This document shows, piece after piece, positions 10,248 through 18,262 of a stretch of 64,000 nucleotides of DNA. How positions within the stretch are numbered: the stretch's first letter is position 1; every line of letters starts with the position of its first letter. Position numbers and translations under genes: made by a program. The notes below the pieces were generated by a model, which saw nothing but the letters and a program-made list of their open reading frames with translations, was not told where the DNA came from and ran no database searches. The DNA is taken from NCBI RefSeq assembly GCF_047345415.1, contig NZ_JBLFEP010000005.1, positions 186,001 to 250,000 of the forward strand, in the 5' to 3' direction. The DNA comes from Maribacter_C sp947494565. GTDB lineage: Bacteria; Bacteroidota; Bacteroidia; Flavobacteriales; Flavobacteriaceae.

Positions 10248-10275
10248 AATTTTATTATGCATGCATAATAAAATT
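10248..10275. promoter_or_regulatory. 28-base perfect palindrome, probable MarR operator
   Basis: The half site AATTTTATTATGCA at 10248-10261 is followed directly by its exact reverse complement at 10262-10275, giving 28 bases of perfect dyad symmetry. It ends 31 bases before the marR start and immediately upstream of the -7 element at 10279. MarR dimers bind such palindromes, so autorepression and control of the downstream beta-oxidation genes is the likely role. Confidence 0.72.
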
Positions 10276-10278
10276 TTT

Positions 10279-10286
10279 TATCTTTG
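10279..10286 (+). promoter_or_regulatory. -7 promoter element of marR/beta-oxidation operon
   Basis: TATCTTTG matches the Bacteroidota TAnnTTTG consensus for the primary sigma factor and ends 20 bases before the marR ATG. The position where a -33 element would be falls within the palindrome at 10248-10275, so a bound regulator would block the polymerase. Confidence 0.6.
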
Positions 10287-10306
10287 GGAACCCACAACCA
10301 AATTAT

Positions 10307-10756
10307 ATGAAGGACCTAACTATAGATTACGCTCTTCGAGCAACTTGGCAAGCCGTTGCCAGGATGTACAATGAAGAGGCGAAGAACTTTGAGACGACTA
10401 TGGCCGTTGGCTTCACATTATTAAGCATTGACCCAAAAACAGGTACTCCTTCGACCGCTCTTGGTCCGAAGATGGGTATGGAAGCAACCAGTCTTTCGCG
10501 CATCTTGAAGAGTATGGAAGAAAAAGGGCTAATCGAACGTAAGCCAAACCCAAATGATGGTAGAGGCGTGTTGATACATTTGACCGATTTCGGTCTCGAA
10601 AAAAGGGTAGATTCAAAAAATGTGGTACTTCGCTTCAACGAAGTGGTGCGCGAAAATATTTCCGACGATAAACTAAAGGCTTTCTTTGAGGTGACCACCA
10701 CCATCAACAAATTGATTGCCGACAAAGAGATATATACAAAGAACACAACTAATTAA
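10307..10756 (+). CDS. MarR-family transcriptional regulator
   Basis: This 149-residue protein is the usual length for a MarR winged-helix dimer. The recognition helix and wing region is visible at about residues 46-90 (LGPKMGMEATSLSRILKSMEEKGLIERKPNPNDGRGVLIHLT), including the characteristic DGRG wing turn. It is the first gene of a unit with the HAD/ECH fusion 14 bases downstream, followed by thiolase and acyl-CoA dehydrogenase. It most likely senses acyl-CoA or fatty acid and represses this operon through the palindrome just upstream. The ligand is inferred from gene context, not from the sequence of the protein. Confidence 0.9.
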   Translation: MKDLTIDYALRATWQAVARMYNEEAKNFETTMAVGFTLLSIDPKTGTPSTALGPKMGMEATSLSRILKSMEEKGLIERKPNPNDGRGVLIHLTDFGLEKRVDSKNVVLRFNEVVRENISDDKLKAFFEVTTTINKLIADKEIYTKNTTN

Positions 10757-10770
10757 TCTTGAAAAATTCG

Positions 10771-13176
10771 ATGAACAAACACATTAATAAGGTCGCAGTC
10801 GTAGGCTCAGGTATTATGGGAAGTGGTATTGCTTGCCACTTTGCCAATATCGGAGTCGAAGTACTGTTACTTGATATCGTACCAAGGGAATTGAACGACA
10901 AGGAAAAGGCAAAAGGCCTAACGTTAGCCGATAGAATCGTGAGAAATAGACTGGTCAATGATTCATTGACAGCAGCTCTGAAATCGAAACCCTCTCCCAT
11001 TTATCATCAAAAGTTCTCAGACCGCATCACCACAGGTAACCTTGAAGATGATATCGCCAAGGTAGCTACCGTAGATTGGATTATCGAAGTAGTGGTAGAG
11101 CGTCTGGATATCAAGAAGGTGGTTTTTGAAAATCTCGAAAAACATCGAACTCCCGGTACCTTGATTACATCGAATACTTCAGGTATCCCTATAAAGTTTA
11201 TGAGCGAAGGCCGTAGTGATGACTTTCAGAAACATTTCTGTGGAACGCACTTTTTCAATCCTGCACGTTACCTGAAACTCTTTGAAATCATTCCTGGACC
11301 GAAAACTTCGCCAGAAGTCTTGGAATTTCTTAATGGGTATGGAGAGCAATTCTTAGGAAAGACCTCTGTGATCGCCAAAGACACGCCTGCTTTTATCGGA
11401 AATCGCATTGGCATATTTAGCATCCAAAGTCTTTTTCACATGGTCAAGAAAATGGGTATGACCGTGGAGGAAGTCGATAAATTAACCGGTCCCGTTATCG
11501 GACGGCCTAAATCAGCCACCTTCAGAACCGTCGATGTCGTAGGTTTGGATACTTTGGTTCATGTAGCCAATGGTATTGCTGAAAACTGTAAGGACGATGA
11601 GCGCCATGCCCTCTTTGCCCTACCCGACTTCATCTCTACAATGATGGAAAATAAATGGTTGGGAAGCAAGACCGGACAAGGATTTTACAAGAAAGTAAAA
11701 GGTGATAAAGGAAAAAGTGAGATTTTGACCTTGGACTTGGATACGATGGATTATCGTTCTAAAAAAAGTGCCAAGTTCGCCACCTTGGAGTTGACCAAAA
11801 CCGTAGACAAGGTTATCGATCGCTTTTCAATTTTGGTTGATGGAAAGGATAAAGCCGGTGAATTCTACCGAAAAAGTTTCGGCCAGTTGTTCGCCTATGT
11901 ATCACACCGTATTCCAGAAATCACGGACGATCTTTACAAAATAGATGATGCCATGAAAGCCGGATTTGGTTGGGAACACGGTCCCTTTCAGATTTGGGAT
12001 GCCATCGGAATTGACAAAGGCCTGGAGTTTATAAAATCAGAAGGTCTTGAAGCCGCTCCTTGGATCCAAGAAATGAAATCTTCTGGCGTGACCTCCTTCT
12101 ATTCTGTGAAAGAAGGTGCCTCCTATTTCTATGATATCCCTAAAAAATCGGTTGAGAAAATTCCTGGGCAAGACGCTTTTATTATCCTTGATAATATCCG
12201 CAAATCAAACGAAGTGTTCAAAAACAGTGGGGTCGTCATAGAGGATTTGGGTGACGGCATACTCAATGTGGAGTTCCAGTCCAAAATGAACACCATAGGC
12301 GGTGATGTCCTGGCAGGACTCAACAAAGGAATCGATTTAGCGGAAAAAGATTTTCAAGGGCTGGTTGTTGGCAATCAGGCAGCAAATTTTTCTGTCGGCG
12401 CCAACATCGGAATGATATTCATGATGGCCGTTGAACAGGAATATGACGAGTTGAATATGGCTATCAAAATGTTTCAGGACACTATGATGCGCATGCGCTA
12501 TTCTTCGATTCCAACTGTTTCGGCACCGCATGGTATGTGTTTGGGCGGTGGATGCGAACTTTCGCTACATGCAGATAAAGTGGTAGCCGCAGCGGAGACG
12601 TATATCGGTTTGGTAGAATTCGGGGTTGGGGTCATCCCTGGGGGTGGTGGTTCGAAAGAATTTGCCGTACGGGCCCAAGATACCTTCAAGAAAAACGATG
12701 TAGAATTGAATGTGTTGCAAGAGTATTTCCTTACCATCGGTATGGCCAAGGTTTCCACATCGGCATACGAAGCCTACGATCTTGGAATCCTTCAAAAAGG
12801 CAAGGACATCGTAGTGGTGAACAAGGATAGACAAATTGCTACGGCCAAAGCTTATGCCAAACTTATGGCGGAAACGGGCTATACCCAACCGGTAAAAAGA
12901 AAAGATATCAAGGTGCTTGGAAAACAAGCTTTGGGCATGTTCTTAGTAGGCACCGATTCAATGGAAGCAAGCCACTATATCAGTGAACATGACAAGAAAA
13001 TCGCCAATAAACTGGCCTATGTAATGGCCGGAGGTGATCTCTCTGAACCAACACGGGTAAGCGAACAGTACTTATTGGATTTAGAGCGAGAAGCTTTTCT
13101 ATCACTCTGCACCGAAAAGAAAACGTTAGAGCGTATTCAACATATGTTGAAGACCGGTAAACCCTTACGTAATTAA
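10771..13176 (+). CDS. 3-hydroxyacyl-CoA dehydrogenase/enoyl-CoA hydratase fusion
   Basis: A bifunctional beta-oxidation enzyme of about 801 residues that hydrates enoyl-CoA and oxidises the 3-hydroxyacyl-CoA product. The NAD-binding Rossmann motif VGSGIMGSGIACHF is at the N-terminus, followed by the dehydrogenase C-terminal domains. The crotonase domain is at the C-terminal side, with GGGCELS and GLVEFGVGVIPGGGG carrying the two expected catalytic glutamates. This dehydrogenase-first order is the reverse of E. coli FadB and FadJ and is common in Bacteroidota. A TTG at 10759 in the same frame is an alternative start; I prefer the ATG at 10771. It forms a trifunctional-type system with the thiolase downstream and likely shares the marR promoter. 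Confidence 0.94.
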   Translation: MNKHINKVAVVGSGIMGSGIACHFANIGVEVLLLDIVPRELNDKEKAKGLTLADRIVRNRLVNDSLTAALKSKPSPIYHQKFSDRITTGNLEDDIAKVATVDWIIEVVVERLDIKKVVFENLEKHRTPGTLITSNTSGIPIKFMSEGRSDDFQKHFCGTHFFNPARYLKLFEIIPGPKTSPEVLEFLNGYGEQFLGKTSVIAKDTPAFIGNRIGIFSIQSLFHMVKKMGMTVEEVDKLTGPVIGRPKSATFRTVDVVGLDTLVHVANGIAENCKDDERHALFALPDFISTMMENKWLGSKTGQGFYKKVKGDKGKSEILTLDLDTMDYRSKKSAKFATLELTKTVDKVIDRFSILVDGKDKAGEFYRKSFGQLFAYVSHRIPEITDDLYKIDDAMKAGFGWEHGPFQIWDAIGIDKGLEFIKSEGLEAAPWIQEMKSSGVTSFYSVKEGASYFYDIPKKSVEKIPGQDAFIILDNIRKSNEVFKNSGVVIEDLGDGILNVEFQSKMNTIGGDVLAGLNKGIDLAEKDFQGLVVGNQAANFSVGANIGMIFMMAVEQEYDELNMAIKMFQDTMMRMRYSSIPTVSAPHGMCLGGGCELSLHADKVVAAAETYIGLVEFGVGVIPGGGGSKEFAVRAQDTFKKNDVELNVLQEYFLTIGMAKVSTSAYEAYDLGILQKGKDIVVVNKDRQIATAKAYAKLMAETGYTQPVKRKDIKVLGKQALGMFLVGTDSMEASHYISEHDKKIANKLAYVMAGGDLSEPTRVSEQYLLDLEREAFLSLCTEKKTLERIQHMLKTGKPLRN

Positions 13177-13257
13177 TCACAAGCTATTTGCCCTTAGTGG
13201 ACACTATCGGCATTTCAAAATAAAAAATCAGTAACGCTAGTAGTTAAAAGTAAAAAA

Positions 13258-14448
13258 ATGAAAACCGCATATATAGTAAAAGGATATCGTACAGCTGTGG
13301 GTAAGGCACCTAAAGGAGTCTTTCGATTCAAACGAACGGATGAATTGGCTGCAGAGACCATCGAATACATGATGCGTGAATTGCCTGATTTCGACAAAAA
13401 ACGAATCGATGACGTCATTGTTGGTAATGCGATGCCCGAAGGCTCGCAAGGGCTGAATATGGCACGTCTGATTTCTTTGATGGGCCTTGATATTGTTGAC
13501 GTTCCAGGAGTAACCGTCAATCGTTTCTGCTCTTCAGGAATCGAAACTATAGGAATCGCGACCGCAAAAATACAAGCAGGCATGGCCGATTGCATCATTG
13601 CCGGAGGGGCGGAGAGTATGAGTTCGGTTCCCATGACCGGGTATAAGACCGAATTGAATTATGACCTGGTCAATGAAGGACATGAAGATTATTATTGGGG
13701 AATGGGCAATACAGCCGAAGCAGTGGCCAATGAGTACAAAGTCTCTCGCGAAGACCAAGATCAATTTGCCTACGACTCACATATGAAAGCGTTAAAGGCG
13801 CAAGCGGAAAATCGTTTTCAAGATCAAATTGTTCCCATTGAAGTAGAGCAGACCTATATTGATGAAAAAGGAAAGAAAGCCGTTAAGAAATATACAGTGA
13901 CCAAAGACGAAGGACCAAGAAAAGGAACTTCGGTCGAAGTACTTAACAAACTACGTCCCGTATTTGCAGCCGGTGGTAGTGTAACAGCGGGTAACTCGTC
14001 GCAAATGAGTGATGGAGCGGCTTTTGTTATGGTAATGAGTGAGGAAATGGTCAAAGAGTTGAATCTTGAACCTATTGCCCGCTTAGTGAACTATGCAGCT
14101 GCTGGCGTGCCACCCAGAATAATGGGTATCGGACCGGTAGCGGCCGTGCCGAAGGCGCTGAAACAAGCCGGACTCAAACAAGAGGATGTTGAATTGATCG
14201 AATTAAACGAAGCATTTGCTTCGCAATCCCTAGCAGTGATTCGAGAACTTGATTTGAACAAAGAAATTGTCAATGTAAATGGTGGGGCAATTGCCCTAGG
14301 CCACCCGCTTGGATGCACGGGTGCCAAACTATCCGTTCAGCTTTTTGATGAAATGCGCAAAAGAAACATGCAAGGAAAATATGGTATGGTGACCATGTGC
14401 GTCGGAACAGGACAAGGGGCAGCGGGCATTTACGAGTTTTTGAATTAG
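13258..14448 (+). CDS. fadA: Acetyl-CoA C-acyltransferase (thiolase)
   Basis: This 396-residue thiolase cleaves 3-ketoacyl-CoA with CoA to acetyl-CoA and a shortened acyl-CoA, the last beta-oxidation step. The nucleophile is C91 (NRFCSSGIETI). The other catalytic residues are H349 (GGAIALGHPLGCTGA) and C381 (MCVGTGQGAAG), with the NEAFA motif at about 317-321. It lies 81 bases after the HAD/ECH fusion and belongs to the same plus-strand unit. Length and motifs are complete; nothing odd was seen. Confidence 0.95.
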   Translation: MKTAYIVKGYRTAVGKAPKGVFRFKRTDELAAETIEYMMRELPDFDKKRIDDVIVGNAMPEGSQGLNMARLISLMGLDIVDVPGVTVNRFCSSGIETIGIATAKIQAGMADCIIAGGAESMSSVPMTGYKTELNYDLVNEGHEDYYWGMGNTAEAVANEYKVSREDQDQFAYDSHMKALKAQAENRFQDQIVPIEVEQTYIDEKGKKAVKKYTVTKDEGPRKGTSVEVLNKLRPVFAAGGSVTAGNSSQMSDGAAFVMVMSEEMVKELNLEPIARLVNYAAAGVPPRIMGIGPVAAVPKALKQAGLKQEDVELIELNEAFASQSLAVIRELDLNKEIVNVNGGAIALGHPLGCTGAKLSVQLFDEMRKRNMQGKYGMVTMCVGTGQGAAGIYEFLN

Positions 14449-14483
14449 ATTCAAGAGGTTAGAATAAAGATTCCAGACAACTA

Positions 14484-14849
14484 ATGGGAAGGCATAATTT
14501 TAAAAAACTTAAAATTTGGGAGGAAGGAATGGTTCTAGTAGATGAAACATACAAAATGGTCAAGAATTTTCCAGATTTTGAAAAATTCGGCTTGACTTCT
14601 CAAATGACAAGGTGCGCTATTTCAATACCATCAAATATTGCCGAAGGAACTAGTAAAACAAGTAATAAACACTTTAATAATTATGTTGAAAATAGCTTTG
14701 GCTCTGCCTTTGAGTACGAAACGCAACTAAATATCGCTTTTCGTCAAAAATACCTCGGCCAAGAAAATTTTCAAGTCTTAGAAAATAAAATACAGCAATT
14801 ACAAAAAATGCTTTCAGGTTTTCAAAACGGACTAAAACGTAGTTCTTGA
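14484..14849 (+). CDS. Four-helix bundle protein (23S rRNA intervening-sequence protein family)
   Basis: This 121-residue protein is typical of the S23/four-helix-bundle family. Recognisable family features are the LKIWEEGMVLVDETYKMV opening helix, the central TSQMTRCAISIPSNIAEGT block and the LNIAFRQKYL region. Founding members are encoded in intervening sequences inside 23S rRNA genes, but most, as here, are free-standing genes of unknown role. It sits between thiolase and acyl-CoA dehydrogenase on the same strand, where it has no obvious metabolic role, and its local sequence is visibly more A+T-rich than the flanking enzymes. It may be a recent insertion. Confidence 0.88.
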   Translation: MGRHNFKKLKIWEEGMVLVDETYKMVKNFPDFEKFGLTSQMTRCAISIPSNIAEGTSKTSNKHFNNYVENSFGSAFEYETQLNIAFRQKYLGQENFQVLENKIQQLQKMLSGFQNGLKRSS

Positions 14850-14881
14850 TTCTTAATTCCTGATTCATTAATCTTAAAACT

Positions 14882-16693
14882 ATGAGTACAGAAGTAACAA
14901 ATAAAGAGATTCTTAGAGGCGGACAGTTCTTGGTAAAGGAAACCGATTGTGAAGACGTCTTCAACCTCGAAGATTTGAACGAGGAACAAAAAATGATGCG
15001 GGAAAGCACCCAAGAATTCGTCGATCGGGAAATCTGGTCACACTGGGAGCGATTCGAGAAAAAAGACTATGCGTACACCGAGCAATGTATGCGTAATGCC
15101 GGTGAGCTTGGCTTGCTAGGTATTGCCGTTCCTGAGGCCTATGGCGGATTGGGTATGGGATTCGTATCCACCATGTTGGTCTGTGATTATATTTCCGGTG
15201 CAACCGGTTCATTCAGCACGGCTTTCGGGGCCCATACAGGAATTGGCACCATGCCCATTACGTTGTACGGTACCGAAGAACAAAAACAGAAATACGTTCC
15301 GAAGTTGGCTTCTGGTGAATGGTTTGGAGCTTACTGCCTTACCGAGCCGGGAGCCGGTTCTGATGCCAACTCGGGAAAAACCAAAGCGGTACTATCCGAT
15401 GATGGAAAATATTACAGTATTTCGGGTCAAAAAATGTGGATATCGAACGCAGGTTTCTGTAGCCTGTTTATTGTATTTGCGCGAATCGAAGACGACAAGA
15501 ACATTACCGGTTTCATCGTGGAGAATGATCCCGAAAATGGTATTACCCTTGGAGATGAGGAGAAGAAGCTGGGTATCCACTCCTCTTCTACCCGTCAGGT
15601 ATTCTTTAACGAAACCAAGGTTCCTGTTGAGAACATGTTATCGGAACGCGGAAATGGATTCAAGATTGCCATGAATGCCTTGAACGTCGGCCGGATTAAA
15701 TTAGCGGCCGCCTGCCTAGATGCCCAACGAAGGGTTATCGGAGAAGCATCAAAGTATGCCAATGAGCGTATTCAATTTAAAACCCCGATAATCAATTTTG
15801 GGGCCATCAAGGCAAAGATCGCTGATATGGCCACGAACTGTTATGTAGGCGAATCAGCCTGTTATCGCGCAGCAAAAAACATAGAAGATCGTATCGCTAT
15901 CCGAGAATCCGAAGGCAATTCACACCAAGAGGCTGAATTAAAGGGTGTTGAAGAATACGCTATCGAGTGTTCTATTTTGAAAGTGGCCGTTTCCGAGCAC
16001 TGCCAAGAAACCACCGATGAAGGGATCCAAATTTTCGGAGGAATGGGCTTTAGTGCCGACACTCCAATGGAATCTGCTTGGAGGGATACCCGAATTGCCC
16101 GTATTTATGAAGGCACCAACGAAATCAATCGTATGTTGGCCGTAGGCATGTTGGTCAAAAAGGCCATGAAAGGCCATGTAGATTTATTGGGGCCAGCAAC
16201 GGCCGTAGGTGAAGAGTTGATGGGTATTCCGTCTTTCGACACCCCGGATTTTTCAGCGCTCTTTGCAGAAGAAAAAGATCTGATTCAGCGGTTGAAGAAG
16301 GTTTTCTTAATGGTCGCCGGTAGTGCCGTTCAAAAATTCGGTGCAGATTTGGAAAACCACCAACAGTTGATGATGGCCGCATCGGATATTCTAATCGAAA
16401 TCTATATGGCGGAATCTACCGTGCTTCGAACAGAAAAAAATGCAAAGCGCTTTGGAGATGATGCTCAATCAATTCAAATCGCTATGTCAAAGCTCAATCT
16501 CTATAATGCCGTTGAAAAAGTCATCCAAAAAGGTAAGGAAGCGATAGTTTCCTTTGCAGAGGGCGACGAACAACGTATGATGTTAATGGGACTAAAGCGG
16601 TTCACAAAATATACCAATTACCCAAATGTAGTAGCCTTACGCACACAAATTGCGGATAAGGTAGCTGCAGATAATGGGTACACCTTTGACTAA
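14882..16693 (+). CDS. Acyl-CoA dehydrogenase, very-long-chain type
   Basis: This 603-residue FAD enzyme makes the first oxidation of acyl-CoA to trans-2-enoyl-CoA. FAD and substrate motifs are present at about 152-190 (CLTEPGAGSDANS, KMWISNAGF). The catalytic base is probably E410 in the ARIYEGTNEINRML block. The chain is about 200 residues longer than short- and medium-chain enzymes, with an extra C-terminal helical domain as in VLCAD and ACAD9 relatives. It is the last gene of the beta-oxidation unit and is followed by a clear intrinsic terminator. The electron acceptor, presumably ETF, is not encoded in the window. Confidence 0.93.
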   Translation: MSTEVTNKEILRGGQFLVKETDCEDVFNLEDLNEEQKMMRESTQEFVDREIWSHWERFEKKDYAYTEQCMRNAGELGLLGIAVPEAYGGLGMGFVSTMLVCDYISGATGSFSTAFGAHTGIGTMPITLYGTEEQKQKYVPKLASGEWFGAYCLTEPGAGSDANSGKTKAVLSDDGKYYSISGQKMWISNAGFCSLFIVFARIEDDKNITGFIVENDPENGITLGDEEKKLGIHSSSTRQVFFNETKVPVENMLSERGNGFKIAMNALNVGRIKLAAACLDAQRRVIGEASKYANERIQFKTPIINFGAIKAKIADMATNCYVGESACYRAAKNIEDRIAIRESEGNSHQEAELKGVEEYAIECSILKVAVSEHCQETTDEGIQIFGGMGFSADTPMESAWRDTRIARIYEGTNEINRMLAVGMLVKKAMKGHVDLLGPATAVGEELMGIPSFDTPDFSALFAEEKDLIQRLKKVFLMVAGSAVQKFGADLENHQQLMMAASDILIEIYMAESTVLRTEKNAKRFGDDAQSIQIAMSKLNLYNAVEKVIQKGKEAIVSFAEGDEQRMMLMGLKRFTKYTNYPNVVALRTQIADKVAADNGYTFD

Positions 16694-16721
16694 TTCAGAT
16701 GGAAACCTCTGAGACAGAAGG

Positions 16722-16755
16722 AAAACCGTCCGCCGTTGGTGGGCGGTTTTTTATT
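16722..16755 (+). terminator. Intrinsic terminator of the beta-oxidation operon
   Basis: Arms at 16722-16734 and 16738-16750 pair over 13 positions, two of them G-U, around a GTT loop and run into a T-rich tail. It lies 29 bases past the acyl-CoA dehydrogenase stop codon. Confidence 0.85.
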
Positions 16756-16792
16756 TGGTAAATGCTCGGGAAGCCTCTAATTTTAAACCGTG

Positions 16793-18232
16793 ATGAGCAG
16801 ACTTTTACGTGAAGCATACGATATTGAAAATTTTAGGCAAAGCGGTCATGGGCTGCTGAATAAACTTGCTGCCTATTTAGGTGAGGCATTCGAAGAACTT
16901 GATACGAAACCCATTCAATGGAAAAATCCAGAAGAATCGCTTGTTTTTTGGAGGGATTTTTTAGAAAATGGCGATACCGAGTGTTTTTTCGACGAGGTTC
17001 TAAAGCGTTCCACACATTTACACCATCCTGGGTATTTAGGGCATCAAGTAAGTCCAGCAGCTCCTGTGACCCTCTTGACATCCAGCATAAGTGCGGCCCT
17101 GAACAACGGCACTGCAGTTTACGAAATGGGGATGGTAACCAACCCCATGGAGCGTATCATAACTGAATGGCTAGGGAGAAAAATCGGGTATACCGAAAAT
17201 CATAGTGGCTTTTTGACTTCGGGCGGTACCTTGGCGAATCTTACCGCATTGCTTTCCGCAAGAAAAGCCCAAGTAACGGCTGATGTCTGGAATGAAGGAC
17301 ACCAAAAACCGTTGGGAATCATGGTGAGCGAAGAGGCACACTATTGCATTGAGCGTGCCGCGAAAATCATGGGCTTAGGAGAACAAGGTCTACTCAAGAT
17401 TCCAGTCAAATCTGATTTCTCAATGGATACAAGCGCCTTAGAAGATTGTTATCAGAAGGCACAGCAGAGCGGAATAGAAGTATTCGCCATCGTTGGAAGC
17501 GCTCCTTCAACGGCAACGGGAATCTTTGATGACCTAGATGCTATTGGGGTTTTCGCCCAAAAGTATAAGCTATGGTATCATGTGGATGCCGCGCACGGAG
17601 GCGCTGCCCTTTTTTCACCGAAGTACCGTGGGACCTTAATAGGTATTGCCAAATCGGATTCCGTGGTCATCGATGGACACAAAATGATGATGATGCCCGG
17701 CATCACTACGGCATTGGTCTATAAAGATGCACGTACTTCTAATGTTACCTTTAGCCAAAAGGCCGATTACCTATTGGAAGATTCTCAAGAATCGGATTGG
17801 TATAACTCAGGAAAACGCACCTTTGAGTGCACCAAGAACATGATGGCCCTCCACTGGTTTGTCTTACTAAAAATGTATGGGGAGGGTATTTTCGATGAAT
17901 TCGTGACTACGCTATTCGATTTGGGTCATCTCTTCGCGGAAATGATACAAAAAGAAACCGCTTTGGAATTGGCGATACCGCCAAAGACCAATATCGTTTG
18001 CTTCAGATATCATAATGTTGATTTGGAAACCGATACGCTGAACCAAATAAACGTACAAATCCGTCAGCAACTATTGGAGGATGGGGAATTCTATATTGTA
18101 CAGACCAAAATAAGAGGGGTTCAATATCTAAGGGTAACCATAATGAATCCGTTTACGACCCAAAAGCACTTAAAACGATTATTGGCAAAAGTAAACCTAC
18201 TGTCCGAAACCCTCCTGAAGGAAAAGAATTAG
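16793..18232 (+). CDS. PLP-dependent decarboxylase (group II, aromatic/glutamate/diaminobutyrate type)
   Basis: About 479 residues with the fold-type I group II decarboxylase pattern. The PLP Schiff-base lysine is in DGHKMMMMP (K298 counted from the GTG at 16790), with the PLP-binding aspartate and stacking region in YHVDAAHGGAALF (D266). A GTG at 16790 directly precedes the ATG at 16793 in frame and either could be used. The family includes L-2,4-diaminobutyrate, glutamate, tyrosine and aromatic amino-acid decarboxylases; the substrate cannot be decided from sequence. The gene stands alone between a terminator upstream and the convergent GH15 gene downstream. Confidence 0.85.
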   Translation: MSRLLREAYDIENFRQSGHGLLNKLAAYLGEAFEELDTKPIQWKNPEESLVFWRDFLENGDTECFFDEVLKRSTHLHHPGYLGHQVSPAAPVTLLTSSISAALNNGTAVYEMGMVTNPMERIITEWLGRKIGYTENHSGFLTSGGTLANLTALLSARKAQVTADVWNEGHQKPLGIMVSEEAHYCIERAAKIMGLGEQGLLKIPVKSDFSMDTSALEDCYQKAQQSGIEVFAIVGSAPSTATGIFDDLDAIGVFAQKYKLWYHVDAAHGGAALFSPKYRGTLIGIAKSDSVVIDGHKMMMMPGITTALVYKDARTSNVTFSQKADYLLEDSQESDWYNSGKRTFECTKNMMALHWFVLLKMYGEGIFDEFVTTLFDLGHLFAEMIQKETALELAIPPKTNIVCFRYHNVDLETDTLNQINVQIRQQLLEDGEFYIVQTKIRGVQYLRVTIMNPFTTQKHLKRLLAKVNLLSETLLKEKN

Positions 18233-18262
18233 TAACTACACTATTAGGAGAACGAATGGGGA

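Larger units (their letters stand above)
9996..10306. other. Intergenic region upstream of marR, 311 bases
   Basis: No convincing gene is present. A weak interrupted inverted repeat (GGCCAG/CTGGCC) lies just after the ligase stop codon and could be a poor terminator. The 3' part holds the regulatory palindrome and promoter described separately at 10248-10286. Confidence 0.5.

Noticed and set aside
10177..10374. Plus-strand frame of 65 codons upstream of marR
   Set aside because: It runs through the palindrome, the -7 element and the marR start, so it is not compatible with the regulatory layout.
10327..10746. 139-codon frame antisense to marR
   Set aside because: It is a shadow of a well-supported MarR gene and has no family resemblance.
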